The translations under genes were made by a program, and so were the position numbers. From NCBI GenBank assembly GCA_945865355.1, contig CAMBDN010000015.1, positions 1 to 19,708 on the forward strand: DNA of 19,708 bases, in the 5' to 3' direction. The DNA is from Legionella genomosp. 1 (lineage in GTDB: Bacteria; Pseudomonadota; Gammaproteobacteria; Legionellales; Legionellaceae). The notes under the pieces were generated by a model. It ran no database searches. It was not told where the DNA came from and saw only the letters and a program-made list of their open reading frames with translations. Below, in pieces: positions 6,638 to 14,782 of this stretch (within the stretch, counting starts at the first letter, position 1; each line of letters starts with the position of its first letter).

Positions 6638-6772
6638 ATGATGACAAAATTCTTCAGCTATATTGTTCCTATCTGTCTGTCTTTTCTATTGTTAACATCA
6701 TGCGGAGAAAAGGGTCCACTCTATCTTCCGGTGCCCGAATCGCCATCACAACACCCAAAAACCACATCATGA
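6638..6772 (+). CDS. lptM: LptM, small lipoprotein of LPS translocon assembly (YifL)
   Basis: This 44-codon gene is easily missed. The product has a short N-region (MMTKFF), a hydrophobic segment YIVPICLSFLLL and a lipobox LTSC with acylated Cys at residue 22, followed by GEKGPLYLPVPES. The lipobox followed by G-x-KGPLY(L/F)P is the signature of LptM, formerly YifL, whose gene also precedes dapF in E. coli. LptM acts at the outer membrane and promotes oxidative maturation of the LPS translocon protein LptD on the BAM complex. Its stop overlaps the dapF start (ATGA at 6769-6772). ATG 6641 is an equally possible start, one codon shorter. The Shine-Dalgarno is weak (AAAGAAA). Confidence 0.88.
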   Translation: MMTKFFSYIVPICLSFLLLTSCGEKGPLYLPVPESPSQHPKTTS

Positions 6773-7599
6773 ACATCCGATTTACAAAGATGCATGGCTT
6801 GGGAAATGATTTTATGGTGATCGATGCGGTACGCCAAAAAATTGATTTATCTCCTGCCCAAATAGCAGCACTTGCTCAACGTGATACCGGCATAGGCTTT
6901 GATCAGTGTTTATTGATTGAAAAAAGCCATCAAGAAGGTATCGATTTTTTTTATCGAATATTTAATGCCGACGGAAATGAGGTGGGGCAATGCGGCAATG
7001 GAGCAAGATGTCTGGCCCGATTTGTCCATTATTATGGACTTAGCACGAAACAAACCCTCCATGTTGCCACAAACACGACCCTCATGCAGCTTCATATCAA
7101 CAAGGATAACAGTGTGACCGTAGATATGGGAAAACCTAAACTACAACCCGCTGATATCCCTCTGCTTACGAAAAAACAAGACGTGCTTTATTCGTTACCC
7201 ATAGCAAACGATAATCCTTGCTCAATACATGCAATCAGTGTCGGCAACCCTCATGCTGTCATCGTCGTTCCCGACATCACCACAGCCTCAGTAAACGTTC
7301 TTGGAAAAAAAATTAGCGAACACCCCCTCTTTCCAGAGCAAACAAATACTGGATTTATGCAGATCATCAACCCAAACCATATTCTTTTACGTGTCTATGA
7401 GCGAGGCTGTGGTGAAACGCGTGCTTGTGGAAGCGGTGCCGTGGCGGCTGCAGCGATCGGACGCCTCTATCATCAACTAATTGAACACGTAACCGTCAGC
7501 TTGCCTGGTGGGGACTTATTAGTGAGTTGGCCTGCATTAGACGGCTCCATCTGCTTAACAGGTCCGGCAACATTTGTTTATGAAGGTGAGTTAATATGA
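6769..7599 (+). CDS. dapF: Diaminopimelate epimerase
   Basis: The 276-residue PLP-independent epimerase converts LL- to meso-diaminopimelate, the precursor of lysine and of the peptidoglycan cross-link residue. It starts MNIRFTKMHGLGNDFMVID as the family does and has the two-fold symmetric active-site cysteines: Cys75 in NEVGQCGNGARC and Cys220 in GCGETRACGSGA. The substrate-binding patterns ISVGNPHAV and NTGFMQ are also present. Length is normal. The ATG at 6769 overlaps the lptM stop by 4 nt; the open frame extends in phase upstream to 6466, but that part overlaps lptM and its promoter and is not coding. It is followed by trkA after 34 bp. Confidence 0.97.
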   Translation: MNIRFTKMHGLGNDFMVIDAVRQKIDLSPAQIAALAQRDTGIGFDQCLLIEKSHQEGIDFFYRIFNADGNEVGQCGNGARCLARFVHYYGLSTKQTLHVATNTTLMQLHINKDNSVTVDMGKPKLQPADIPLLTKKQDVLYSLPIANDNPCSIHAISVGNPHAVIVVPDITTASVNVLGKKISEHPLFPEQTNTGFMQIINPNHILLRVYERGCGETRACGSGAVAAAAIGRLYHQLIEHVTVSLPGGDLLVSWPALDGSICLTGPATFVYEGELI

Positions 7600-7646
7600 A
7601 AGGACTTGCGCAAAACACTAAGATCAATACAACATGCGTATTGTAA
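7596..7646 (+). other. Possible 16-codon coupling ORF between dapF and trkA
   Basis: An ATG overlaps the dapF stop (ATGA at 7596-7599) and opens a frame encoding MKGLAQNTKINTTCVL, ending at TAA 7644-7646, 10 nt past the first bases of trkA. Since trkA lacks a clear Shine-Dalgarno, translation through this mini-ORF could bring ribosomes to the trkA start. It may equally be chance. Confidence 0.2.
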
Positions 7647-9025
7647 TACTCGGCGCAGGCCAAGTCGGCGGTACCTTAGCTCGTAATCTGGCACACGAAG
7701 ACAATGACATTACCCTTATCGATCTCAATGAAGAGCGTCTGCGAGAATTACAACATCGAATCGATATTAAAACAGTCCATGGATGCGCTTCACACCCTAA
7801 TATTTTAATAGAGGCGGGAATTCAAAAGGCCGACATGCTCATTGCTGTTACTGATAGCGATGAAATCAATATGATGGGCTGCCAAATTGCTTATAGTTTA
7901 TTTCGCACCCCCACCAAAATAGCTCGCATCCGATCAAAAAATTACTACCAATATCCACAGTTATTCAGCAACGAACATGTGCCCGTTGATGTGTGCATCA
8001 GCCCAGAACGGTTGGTTACAGAACACATTGTCAATCTTATTGATTACCCTGGTGCTTCTCAAGTTCTTGATTTTTCTGAAGGCCGGGTATTATTGGTCAC
8101 CATTAAACCCCAAGCGGGTGGGCAAATGGTTGGTAAGACGATTCGCCAGTTAGACCAACATTTAAGCGCTATTGAAGCAAGTGTCGTCACTCTATTCCGT
8201 GACAATATCGCCATTCCATTAAATGACGATTGCGTGATTGCCAAAAACGATGATGTTCTTTTTATCGCGGCACCTCAAGCCATCCACCAAGTTCTCATTG
8301 CTCTAGGACGCTATACCCATCCCAATCGGCGAATCATCATTGCTGGCGGTGGACATATCGGTAGTAAACTTGCACAAACACTTGAGCCTAGATACCGGAT
8401 AAAGATAATTGAGCACAATTTACAACGAGCCAATATACTTGCTTCAAAATTGCATAAAACAACAGTGTTACAAGGCGATATTGCCGACCGCGACTTACTG
8501 ATCAACGAAAACATAGAATTCACTGATGTATTTTGCGCTGTAACCAATGATGACGAAGCAAATATCATGTCTTGCCTGCAAGCCAAACGCTTGGGCACGC
8601 GGCATGCTTTGACGCTAGTCAATCGGAATGCTTATGTGGATTTAATTAGTGATAGCAGTATCGATCATGCCATTTCACCACAACAGATCACAATTGGTTG
8701 TATTTTAACTAAATTGCGTCGTGGTAATATGGTTAAAGTCCATCGCTTACAAAATGATGAAGCAGAGGCTATTGAGCTCATTATCACCGGTAACAAGCAT
8801 ACCTCACGCGTTATTGGTCGTCGTTTAGATGAAATCGATTTGCCGCCGAGTAGCTTGATCGCCGCCATTGTGCGCGGTGAACGCGTTTACGTCGCTAGTA
8901 GTGAGCTGATCTTAACCGCAGGTGATCATGTCATTTTACTCTTACTAAAAAAGCGCTATGTCCGGCAAGTCGAATCCCTATTCCAAGTCAACTTGACCTT
9001 CAGAGCCAAAGAATATGCAGATTAG
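7634..9025 (+). CDS. trkA: Trk K+ uptake regulatory NAD(H)-binding subunit TrkA
   Basis: The 463-residue cytoplasmic protein gates the TrkH potassium channel. It has the duplicated RCK layout: a first Rossmann domain with GAGQVGG (7-13) and Asp30 ending strand 2, a TrkA-C domain (about 140-220), a second Rossmann domain with AGGGHIG (237-243) and IIEHNLQRA, and a second TrkA-C domain ending in LTAGDHVILLLLKKR. Two RCK_N/RCK_C units in about 460 residues is the normal proteobacterial size. The ribosome site before ATG 7634 is poor. The gene overlaps trkH by 11 nt, so the regulator and the channel are made together. Confidence 0.96.
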   Translation: MRIVILGAGQVGGTLARNLAHEDNDITLIDLNEERLRELQHRIDIKTVHGCASHPNILIEAGIQKADMLIAVTDSDEINMMGCQIAYSLFRTPTKIARIRSKNYYQYPQLFSNEHVPVDVCISPERLVTEHIVNLIDYPGASQVLDFSEGRVLLVTIKPQAGGQMVGKTIRQLDQHLSAIEASVVTLFRDNIAIPLNDDCVIAKNDDVLFIAAPQAIHQVLIALGRYTHPNRRIIIAGGGHIGSKLAQTLEPRYRIKIIEHNLQRANILASKLHKTTVLQGDIADRDLLINENIEFTDVFCAVTNDDEANIMSCLQAKRLGTRHALTLVNRNAYVDLISDSSIDHAISPQQITIGCILTKLRRGNMVKVHRLQNDEAEAIELIITGNKHTSRVIGRRLDEIDLPPSSLIAAIVRGERVYVASSELILTAGDHVILLLLKKRYVRQVESLFQVNLTFRAKEYAD

Positions 9026-10466
9026 AACGATCTTACGCCTCATCGGGATCCTACTTATTATATTTAGCTTGAGTATGCTAACCCCAATCATTATCAATGC
9101 CATTTTTCACGAAACATTCTGGCTGCCTTTTTTTTCAGCATTTGCTTGCACATTAAGTACTGGGATAGCTCTCTGGTTGAGCAATCGCCACCAACAACAA
9201 GAATTAAAAAATCGTGATGGTTTTTTAATTGTGGTGTTGTTTTGGTTTGTACTCTGCTTTTTTGCGGCTCTACCTTTTCTGTTTGCTATAGGCGCACATC
9301 ACAGCATGACTGACGCCCTATTTGAGTCGGTTTCTGGTTTCACAACGACCGGGGCAACCATTATTACGCATTTAGATGGTTTGCCACATGCCGTTTTATT
9401 TTATCGGCAACAATTACAATTTTTAGGCGGCATGGGCATTGTGGTCCTAGCCGTGGCGATTTTACCGATGCTAGGTGTCGGAGGTATGCAACTGTATCGT
9501 GCGGAAACCCCAGGCCCGATGAAAGATGCAAAACTCACCCCTCGTATCGCTCAAACGGCTAAAGCACTGTGGTCGATTTATTTTTTATTAACCTTGCTGT
9601 GCATGTTAAGTTATTGGATCGCTGGTATGAATTGGTTTGATGCATTGGGGGAAAGTTTTGCGACAGTATCCACCGGCGGCTTTTCCATGCATGACGGCAG
9701 CTTTGCCCACTATGGTAGTGATTCAATTGAACTGATTGCTTGTCTTTTCATGTTGCTAGGAGGCACAAATTTCGCCCTACATTTCATTGCCTTTAAAGAT
9801 CGTAGTATCAGACATTATTGGCAAGACGAGGAGTTTCGCTATTACACTGGCTTTTTATTAACGGCAAGCCTTGTCGTTATGATTAGTTTAGTGAGCTATG
9901 GATTTTTCATAGCGGACTCACACGTTTTAGTAAAAAGCCTATTTAATGTCATTTCTTTAGCCACCACAACTGGCTTTGTCTCCGCCCCCATCAGCACATG
10001 GCCCGCTTATATAACGATATTAATCATACTATTAGCTATTATTGGTGGGTGTGCCGCATCCACTAGCGGGGGGATCAAGGTTTTGCGTGCGTTGCTGCTT
10101 TATAAACAAAGCAAACGTGAAGTAGCCCGCTTACTTCACCCTCACGCCATCATTTCCATCAAATTTGGTAAGCACAGCTTGCCTGAGCACATTCTGCAAT
10201 CCATGTGGGGATTTCTTTCGGTATTTATCGCCCTGTTCTTAATATTGATGGTTATCTTTATGGCTTTGGGCAATGATATTACAACTGCATTTTCCGCAAT
10301 TACTGCAACATTAGCGAATGCCGGAGCTGGTCTTGGATCAATCAGCGTAACCTTCAACCAGCTCAATCTACCTAGCAAATGGTTACTGATTTTTGCAATG
10401 ATTGCAGGCCGTTTAGAAATTTTCTCCTTGCTTATCCTTTTTTCGCCGCAATTTTGGAAGCGATAA
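9015..10466 (+). CDS. trkH: Trk K+ transporter membrane subunit TrkH
   Basis: The 483-residue integral membrane protein has the four pseudo-repeated membrane-pore-membrane units of the TrkH/KtrB family. The selectivity-filter loops are visible in order: SGFTTTGAT (108-116), ATVSTGGFS (216-224), LATTTGF (315-321) and LANAGAGLG (433-441). The intramembrane gating-loop region GGCAASTSGGIK (344-355) is also typical. Hydrophobic helices fill the remainder and the chain ends FSPQFWKR. It starts inside trkA (ATG 9015). It converges on the acyltransferase gene with 15 bp between stops and no terminator hairpin, so read-through is likely. Confidence 0.96.
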   Translation: MQIRTILRLIGILLIIFSLSMLTPIIINAIFHETFWLPFFSAFACTLSTGIALWLSNRHQQQELKNRDGFLIVVLFWFVLCFFAALPFLFAIGAHHSMTDALFESVSGFTTTGATIITHLDGLPHAVLFYRQQLQFLGGMGIVVLAVAILPMLGVGGMQLYRAETPGPMKDAKLTPRIAQTAKALWSIYFLLTLLCMLSYWIAGMNWFDALGESFATVSTGGFSMHDGSFAHYGSDSIELIACLFMLLGGTNFALHFIAFKDRSIRHYWQDEEFRYYTGFLLTASLVVMISLVSYGFFIADSHVLVKSLFNVISLATTTGFVSAPISTWPAYITILIILLAIIGGCAASTSGGIKVLRALLLYKQSKREVARLLHPHAIISIKFGKHSLPEHILQSMWGFLSVFIALFLILMVIFMALGNDITTAFSAITATLANAGAGLGSISVTFNQLNLPSKWLLIFAMIAGRLEIFSLLILFSPQFWKR

Positions 10467-10481
10467 AGTTGCTCTGATATT

Positions 10482-11324
10482 TTATAACTTCCAGCGCTTA
10501 TGCAACCATAACCACTGTTCTGGATGAGCCAGAATCATACGCTCTAATGCTTGATTGTAAGCAAGGGTATTTCGATAAAGCGATTCCTGCGTACTGCCAT
10601 AATCCTGCCATTGAATGGGCTCATAAAATTCTAAAACATGGCGGCCGTTATCTAGCCGATAGCTTGCTGCAGGGATTACGGGAACGCCTGAATGGCGCGA
10701 AAAACTTGCCAAACTGCGATAGGTCCCGGCCTTTTTGCCAAAAAACTCTACTGCAATGCCATCACGGTTTTCAATCATTGCATGTTGGTCGAGCACAAAA
10801 ATTACGGCATGATTTTGTTCCAAAACGTCACATACTTGGTGTAGCGAGTTTTTTTTCGGAATCACTTGCAAGCCCGCACGATAATAGCGACGAAACAAAA
10901 AACGCTCGATCGTTTTGTTATTTAAGGTACGACGAATAAAATGAAATTGACCCTGGAATTCTTTAAAACTAGCAATTCCACCAATGGGAGCAAACTCCCA
11001 ATTGCCAAAATGACCCGTCAATACCAACACACCACGATTTTGCGCAACAGTAGCCAACATGTGCTCTTTACCACGGACCTCGACACATTCACGTAGTTTT
11101 TCTTCTGTCATAAAACGCAGTTGGACCATTTCTTTCATTGAAGTCGCCAAATGCGAATAAAATGCTTTAGCCAGATGAATTTTTTGCACTTTTGGAAGTG
11201 TATTACCAAATACCAATTCAATATTATTCGTCACTGTTTTACGACGATAACGAAGGCATGAGTAGATAAACCTCCCTACCAAGGAAACATTTAACTGATT
11301 GATACTATCAATGCTAACACTCAT
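10482..11324 (-). CDS. LpxL/HtrB-family lipid A acyltransferase, probable very-long-chain type
   Basis: The 280-residue protein belongs to the lysophospholipid-acyltransferase superfamily branch of late lipid A acyltransferases, which move an acyl chain from acyl-ACP to a lipid A hydroxyacyl group at the inner-membrane face. It carries the catalytic HFGNWE (His105 and Glu110, the H-x4-E pattern), the FVLDQHA and AGTYRSLASFSRHSG blocks, and the family C-terminus HPEQWLWLHKRWK. The N-terminus is short, with only a weakly hydrophobic stretch (11-25) in place of the full membrane helix of typical 300-residue LpxL. Its ATG overlaps the stop of the KS-like gene by 4 nt. As the last gene after ACP, dehydratase and two ketosynthases, it matches the position of rhizobial lpxXL, so transfer of a specially made acyl chain is inferred. 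Confidence 0.85.
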   Translation of the reverse strand: MSVSIDSINQLNVSLVGRFIYSCLRYRRKTVTNNIELVFGNTLPKVQKIHLAKAFYSHLATSMKEMVQLRFMTEEKLRECVEVRGKEHMLATVAQNRGVLVLTGHFGNWEFAPIGGIASFKEFQGQFHFIRRTLNNKTIERFLFRRYYRAGLQVIPKKNSLHQVCDVLEQNHAVIFVLDQHAMIENRDGIAVEFFGKKAGTYRSLASFSRHSGVPVIPAASYRLDNGRHVLEFYEPIQWQDYGSTQESLYRNTLAYNQALERMILAHPEQWLWLHKRWKL

Positions 11325-12598
11325 AACGACTTGATCACCAGACAGGCATTCATGCTCGCAAAGCCGCGGTTAATAAGGATAGCATTTGCTTGACTACTGG
11401 GTAGCGATCGCTGTTGGCTAGCGATATTCAATCCTTCACAACCAACGGCCAACTGATCAAAGTTGGCTATACCTGGAATGCATCGCTCGCGTAAAGCGTA
11501 GGTTGTTAGCACCGCATCCACAACACCTGAAGCACAAATCGTATGTCCCATCGACCATTTAAATGCGGTCACTGGCACCTGTTTCTTTCCAAAAGCGGCG
11601 CGAATGGCGTGGGCTTCGCTGATATCTGACTTTTGATTTCCATTCCCATGTGCAACCACCAGGCCAATATCAGCAGGAGATAGTTGTTGTTGCTCTAACA
11701 ATTGGCTGATCAATAACGCTAAATGCTCACCCTCTGCCTCAAGAGAAAATAATCCTGCTGCCTCAGAGGATGAAATACCACCAGCAATTTCACCATAACA
11801 TTCAGCATTACGTCTCTGGGCACTGGCCTCACTTTCTAACACTAAAGCGGCAGCACCTTCTGCGAGAAGCGTACCATCATGCTCACTGTCAAATGGCTTT
11901 AAATGGCGGGCACTGAGTACGCCGAGCTTTTCATAATAATATAAGGTTTGTGGCTCAACAGCGACATCATATGCCACAACAACAGCGCGCTCTGCCTGTC
12001 CGGTTTTAATCGCATGATATGCTTCAATTATTGCCTGTGTACCGCTGACTGCGTGGTTAGCGATATTTTGATTCGGACCTTTGAAGCCATACGTAATACC
12101 GGTATAAGCCAAAACATTATTGGGCAGAATACGCAATAACCACATCGGGTGCACTTCACTAAATAGATGACCCGCAAACTGCTGCATATCCCCACCTGTT
12201 TTGGCGAGCAAAGGCAGAAAATCATATTGTTGAAAATATTTATTACCTGACGATCCAACATACACCGCGGTGGCATCATTAAAAGCATCAACCGAATCAA
12301 GCGTGTCGCGGTACTGCTGCAACTGACTGTGCTCCACAGCCTGCACTGCAGCGTTAATCCCTATGACGTCCTGGCGTGAAATTACTTTCATTAATTTACG
12401 ATCAGGCAGCATTTTTGCGGGTTGGAAATTTTTTAATTCGCCGCCCAAACGGTGTGTCCATGAAGACAAATCCCACTGAGTTACCTCAGCAATACCACTC
12501 TCGCCACCTCGTACCGCAGCCCATGTTTCATCCGCTGTGGCACCACTAGCGGTGACCGCACTTAACCCGGTAATAAATACACGATTGCTATCACTCAT
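11321..12598 (-). CDS. Ketosynthase-like subunit lacking the catalytic Cys (KS-beta/CLF-like)
   Basis: The 425-residue protein has the FabF/KS-II fold (VFITGLSAVTASG at the start, GTLLAEGAAALVLES, AHGNGNQKSD, FKWSMGHTICASG). Aligned on the downstream S-G-x-Q-A, the position of the nucleophilic Cys of FabF (TACASGGQA in its neighbour) is Ala183, in the sequence NHAVSGTQA. The two active-site histidines (317 and 352) and Lys347 remain. Such Cys-less partners act as chain-length or decarboxylating subunits in a heterodimer with a normal KS, as in type II PKS and aryl-polyene systems. It cannot form the acyl-enzyme itself. It overlaps the active KS gene by 8 nt and the acyltransferase by 4 nt. 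The heterodimer is an inference from these losses and the pairing. Confidence 0.85.
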   Translation of the reverse strand: MSDSNRVFITGLSAVTASGATADETWAAVRGGESGIAEVTQWDLSSWTHRLGGELKNFQPAKMLPDRKLMKVISRQDVIGINAAVQAVEHSQLQQYRDTLDSVDAFNDATAVYVGSSGNKYFQQYDFLPLLAKTGGDMQQFAGHLFSEVHPMWLLRILPNNVLAYTGITYGFKGPNQNIANHAVSGTQAIIEAYHAIKTGQAERAVVVAYDVAVEPQTLYYYEKLGVLSARHLKPFDSEHDGTLLAEGAAALVLESEASAQRRNAECYGEIAGGISSSEAAGLFSLEAEGEHLALLISQLLEQQQLSPADIGLVVAHGNGNQKSDISEAHAIRAAFGKKQVPVTAFKWSMGHTICASGVVDAVLTTYALRERCIPGIANFDQLAVGCEGLNIASQQRSLPSSQANAILINRGFASMNACLVIKSL

Positions 12599-13886
12599 TC
12601 CTCACCCCTCCAAACTCAGGATGCTTGAACAGCAAGCAACTATTAGACCCCCCAAAACCAAACGAATTAGAGAGCACAACACCCAATGACTTTTCACGCG
12701 GTCCTTCAACAACATAGTCCAAGTCACACTCTATATCTGGCGTGGTTAAATTTGCCGTCATCGGAACGTATGCATGCTGAATCGACAAAACAGACAACAC
12801 TGCCTCTAGTGCCCCAGCGGCAGCAATTAAATGTCCCGTTTGACTTTTGGTCGAACTGACGGGTATTTTTTTTGCGTTATCCTTGAAGACCGCTTTAATC
12901 GCGTTAGTCTCGCTCAAATCGTTCATTTTGGTCGATGTCCCATGTGCATTGATATAGTCGACGTCCGAAGCTTGTACGCCCGCATCCTGTAATGCCCGCT
13001 CAATCGCTTGAATGGCTCCATCGCCATTTGGATGGGAATCGGTTATGCGATACGAACTGAGTGAATTTCCTTCGCCGGCTAGCTCCGCATAGATAGTTGC
13101 GCCACGCGTTTTCGCCTTTTCCCATTCTTCAAGGATGAGGAAGGCCGCACCTTCACCTAACACAAAACCATTGCGCGTACCATCAAATGGGCGACTTGCG
13201 GTTTCGGGCGTCTCATTGTAAGTTGATAAAGCACCTAACAAGCAAAAGCTAGATAATCCGACGGGATTAATCATCGAATCAAAGCCACCCGCCAACATAT
13301 AATCGGCATCACCACGACGTATCACCTGCATGGCCAAACCAAGCGCTTGCCCACCCGATGCACAAGCTGTATGCACTGAGGTAGAGTATCCTTTAATACC
13401 AAATTGTTGTATCAATAGTGACAACCCCGAATTAGAGGTGGTTTTACCAAAATCGGTCAACTGATAAAAACTACGGGTGTTGGCTTGTAAACGCTGCCAA
13501 TCGGTATCACCATCTTCAGCACAGGATTGTTGAAAACGATGTAAATAGTCAAATTCCGCCGTCATCATACCGCTACCAGTAACCACACCCCAACGCGCAG
13601 CTGATTGCGCTGTGGGTACAATCCCAGCATCATCAAACGCTTGGGCGGCGGCCGTAAGTGCATAATGAGTGAACGGCATAGCAAAACGATTTTGCTTCGT
13701 TGCCAAAAATTTAGCGACCGTGAATTGCTTAACTTCAGCAGCAATATAAGCGGGGAAAGCACTTGCATCAAATTGTTTAATCGTTGATATGCCTGATCGG
13801 CCTGCCAACAAATTTTGCCAAGTTGATTGCGCATCATTCCCCAACGGGCTTACGACGCCTATTCCGGTCACAGCGACTCGTCTCAT
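12591..13886 (-). CDS. Beta-ketoacyl-ACP synthase, FabF type (active)
   Basis: The 431-residue condensing enzyme elongates an acyl-ACP chain by decarboxylative Claisen condensation with malonyl-ACP. All catalytic residues are present: Cys175 in VHTACASGGQ, His315 in NAHGTST, Lys347 in SSTKSQTGH and His352, plus the C-terminal SNSFGFGGSN. The N-terminus RRVAVTGIGVVSPLGN is typical and no extension is needed. Sequence details resemble FabF paralogues in specialised clusters rather than a housekeeping FabF with fabD/fabG/acpP neighbours. It overlaps the dehydratase gene by 4 nt and the Cys-less KS gene by 8 nt. The expected role is chain extension on the ACP encoded first in this operon. Confidence 0.92.
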   Translation of the reverse strand: MRRVAVTGIGVVSPLGNDAQSTWQNLLAGRSGISTIKQFDASAFPAYIAAEVKQFTVAKFLATKQNRFAMPFTHYALTAAAQAFDDAGIVPTAQSAARWGVVTGSGMMTAEFDYLHRFQQSCAEDGDTDWQRLQANTRSFYQLTDFGKTTSNSGLSLLIQQFGIKGYSTSVHTACASGGQALGLAMQVIRRGDADYMLAGGFDSMINPVGLSSFCLLGALSTYNETPETASRPFDGTRNGFVLGEGAAFLILEEWEKAKTRGATIYAELAGEGNSLSSYRITDSHPNGDGAIQAIERALQDAGVQASDVDYINAHGTSTKMNDLSETNAIKAVFKDNAKKIPVSSTKSQTGHLIAAAGALEAVLSVLSIQHAYVPMTANLTTPDIECDLDYVVEGPREKSLGVVLSNSFGFGGSNSCLLFKHPEFGGVRNE

Positions 13887-14782
13887 CTTCCACCCCCCAG
13901 GCTAGCAATGTTTTCTTTCATTACAACTTCTACAACACAAACGCGTTTGCCATCTACTTCACTACGAAAACTTAAAATTAATTCCTGCTCATCATGATGT
14001 TTGACGCTAACTTGACAAATCAATACAGACCCTGGCACCACAAAGTCTTTCATTTTAATTTTACGCAACTCACTCACCTGATAGTGTTTTGAAAACCCAG
14101 CCTGTGATACAAAATCTCTGGCAAGATTGAGCTTACATTCAAGTAATACGGTCATTGGCAATACGGGTTTTTTTGGGAAATGATCTGGAAAATAGGGTGC
14201 TTGCGGGTCGATGCGTTTTTCTGCACAAAGACTAACGCCAGGCTTACTCTCAAGTATGTTATCAAAAACCATCGGTACCGTGGGTAAAGACGGCTCCGCT
14301 AAGGATTGGGCTTGCATTTGCACTGTAGGCGGCCAATCACCAGGTCGATCAATTGCAGCAAATTGTCGACGCACGACCTCTGCTTCAATAAAATCATCCA
14401 TTGGCAATAAAGGCCCAAGTGCACCATCGATAGTAAAGACAACTTCATCAGCAACACGTGCAACGCTATGATATTGCACCGCTGTCTCATCAAGGGAGTC
14501 AATAATAGACTCAAGCCGCAGCACCTCGCCCACATAAACAGGTCGAAATAGCTTAGCACTTGATGCAAGGCCTGCGACGGGTCGTAACGTAAAATCGTTA
14601 CTAAACATCACATTCCAGGCCGCTAACTGACCTAAGGCTTCTCCGATCAATGAAGGGATGAAACAAAGCCTGCCCTGTTCGTCGTGGCAAAGATAAGAAT
14701 CTTCGAGAGTAATCTGCTTAACCCCCCGGACAATCTGGCCAGGGGTTAATTGCAAGATTCTATCAACAAATAAAAACCGCAT
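13883..14782 (-). CDS. Double-hotdog FabZ/FabA-like 3-hydroxyacyl-ACP dehydratase
   Basis: The 299-residue protein appears to be two hotdog domains in one chain. The N-terminal half (1 to about 150) starts like FabZ (FLFVDRILQLTPGQIVRGVK) and has EALGQLAAW around Glu48, with His33 near the usual catalytic position but without the HFPG motif. The C-terminal half (about 170-299) has a clear FabZ active site: DHFPKKPVLPM with His201 and Glu215 in VLLECKLNLA. The second half therefore probably does the dehydration of 3-hydroxyacyl-ACP, while the first may be structural or have altered activity. Rhizobial FabZ-type partners are single domain, so the duplication is unusual. It abuts the ACP gene with a 1-nt overlap (TGATG) and overlaps the KS gene by 4 nt. 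The operon contains no ketoreductase or enoyl reductase, so those must come from housekeeping genes. Confidence 0.82.
   Translation of the reverse strand: MRFLFVDRILQLTPGQIVRGVKQITLEDSYLCHDEQGRLCFIPSLIGEALGQLAAWNVMFSNDFTLRPVAGLASSAKLFRPVYVGEVLRLESIIDSLDETAVQYHSVARVADEVVFTIDGALGPLLPMDDFIEAEVVRRQFAAIDRPGDWPPTVQMQAQSLAEPSLPTVPMVFDNILESKPGVSLCAEKRIDPQAPYFPDHFPKKPVLPMTVLLECKLNLARDFVSQAGFSKHYQVSELRKIKMKDFVVPGSVLICQVSVKHHDEQELILSFRSEVDGKRVCVVEVVMKENIASLGGGR

Noticed and set aside
6466..6768. 100-residue N-terminal extension of DapF
   Set aside because: It covers the divergent promoters and the lptM gene in another frame; DapF proteins begin at MNIRFTKMHG.
10547..10939. 130-codon plus-strand frame opposite the acyltransferase
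   Set aside because: It is antisense to a gene with clear family motifs, its product has no recognisable pattern, and no ribosome site precedes it.
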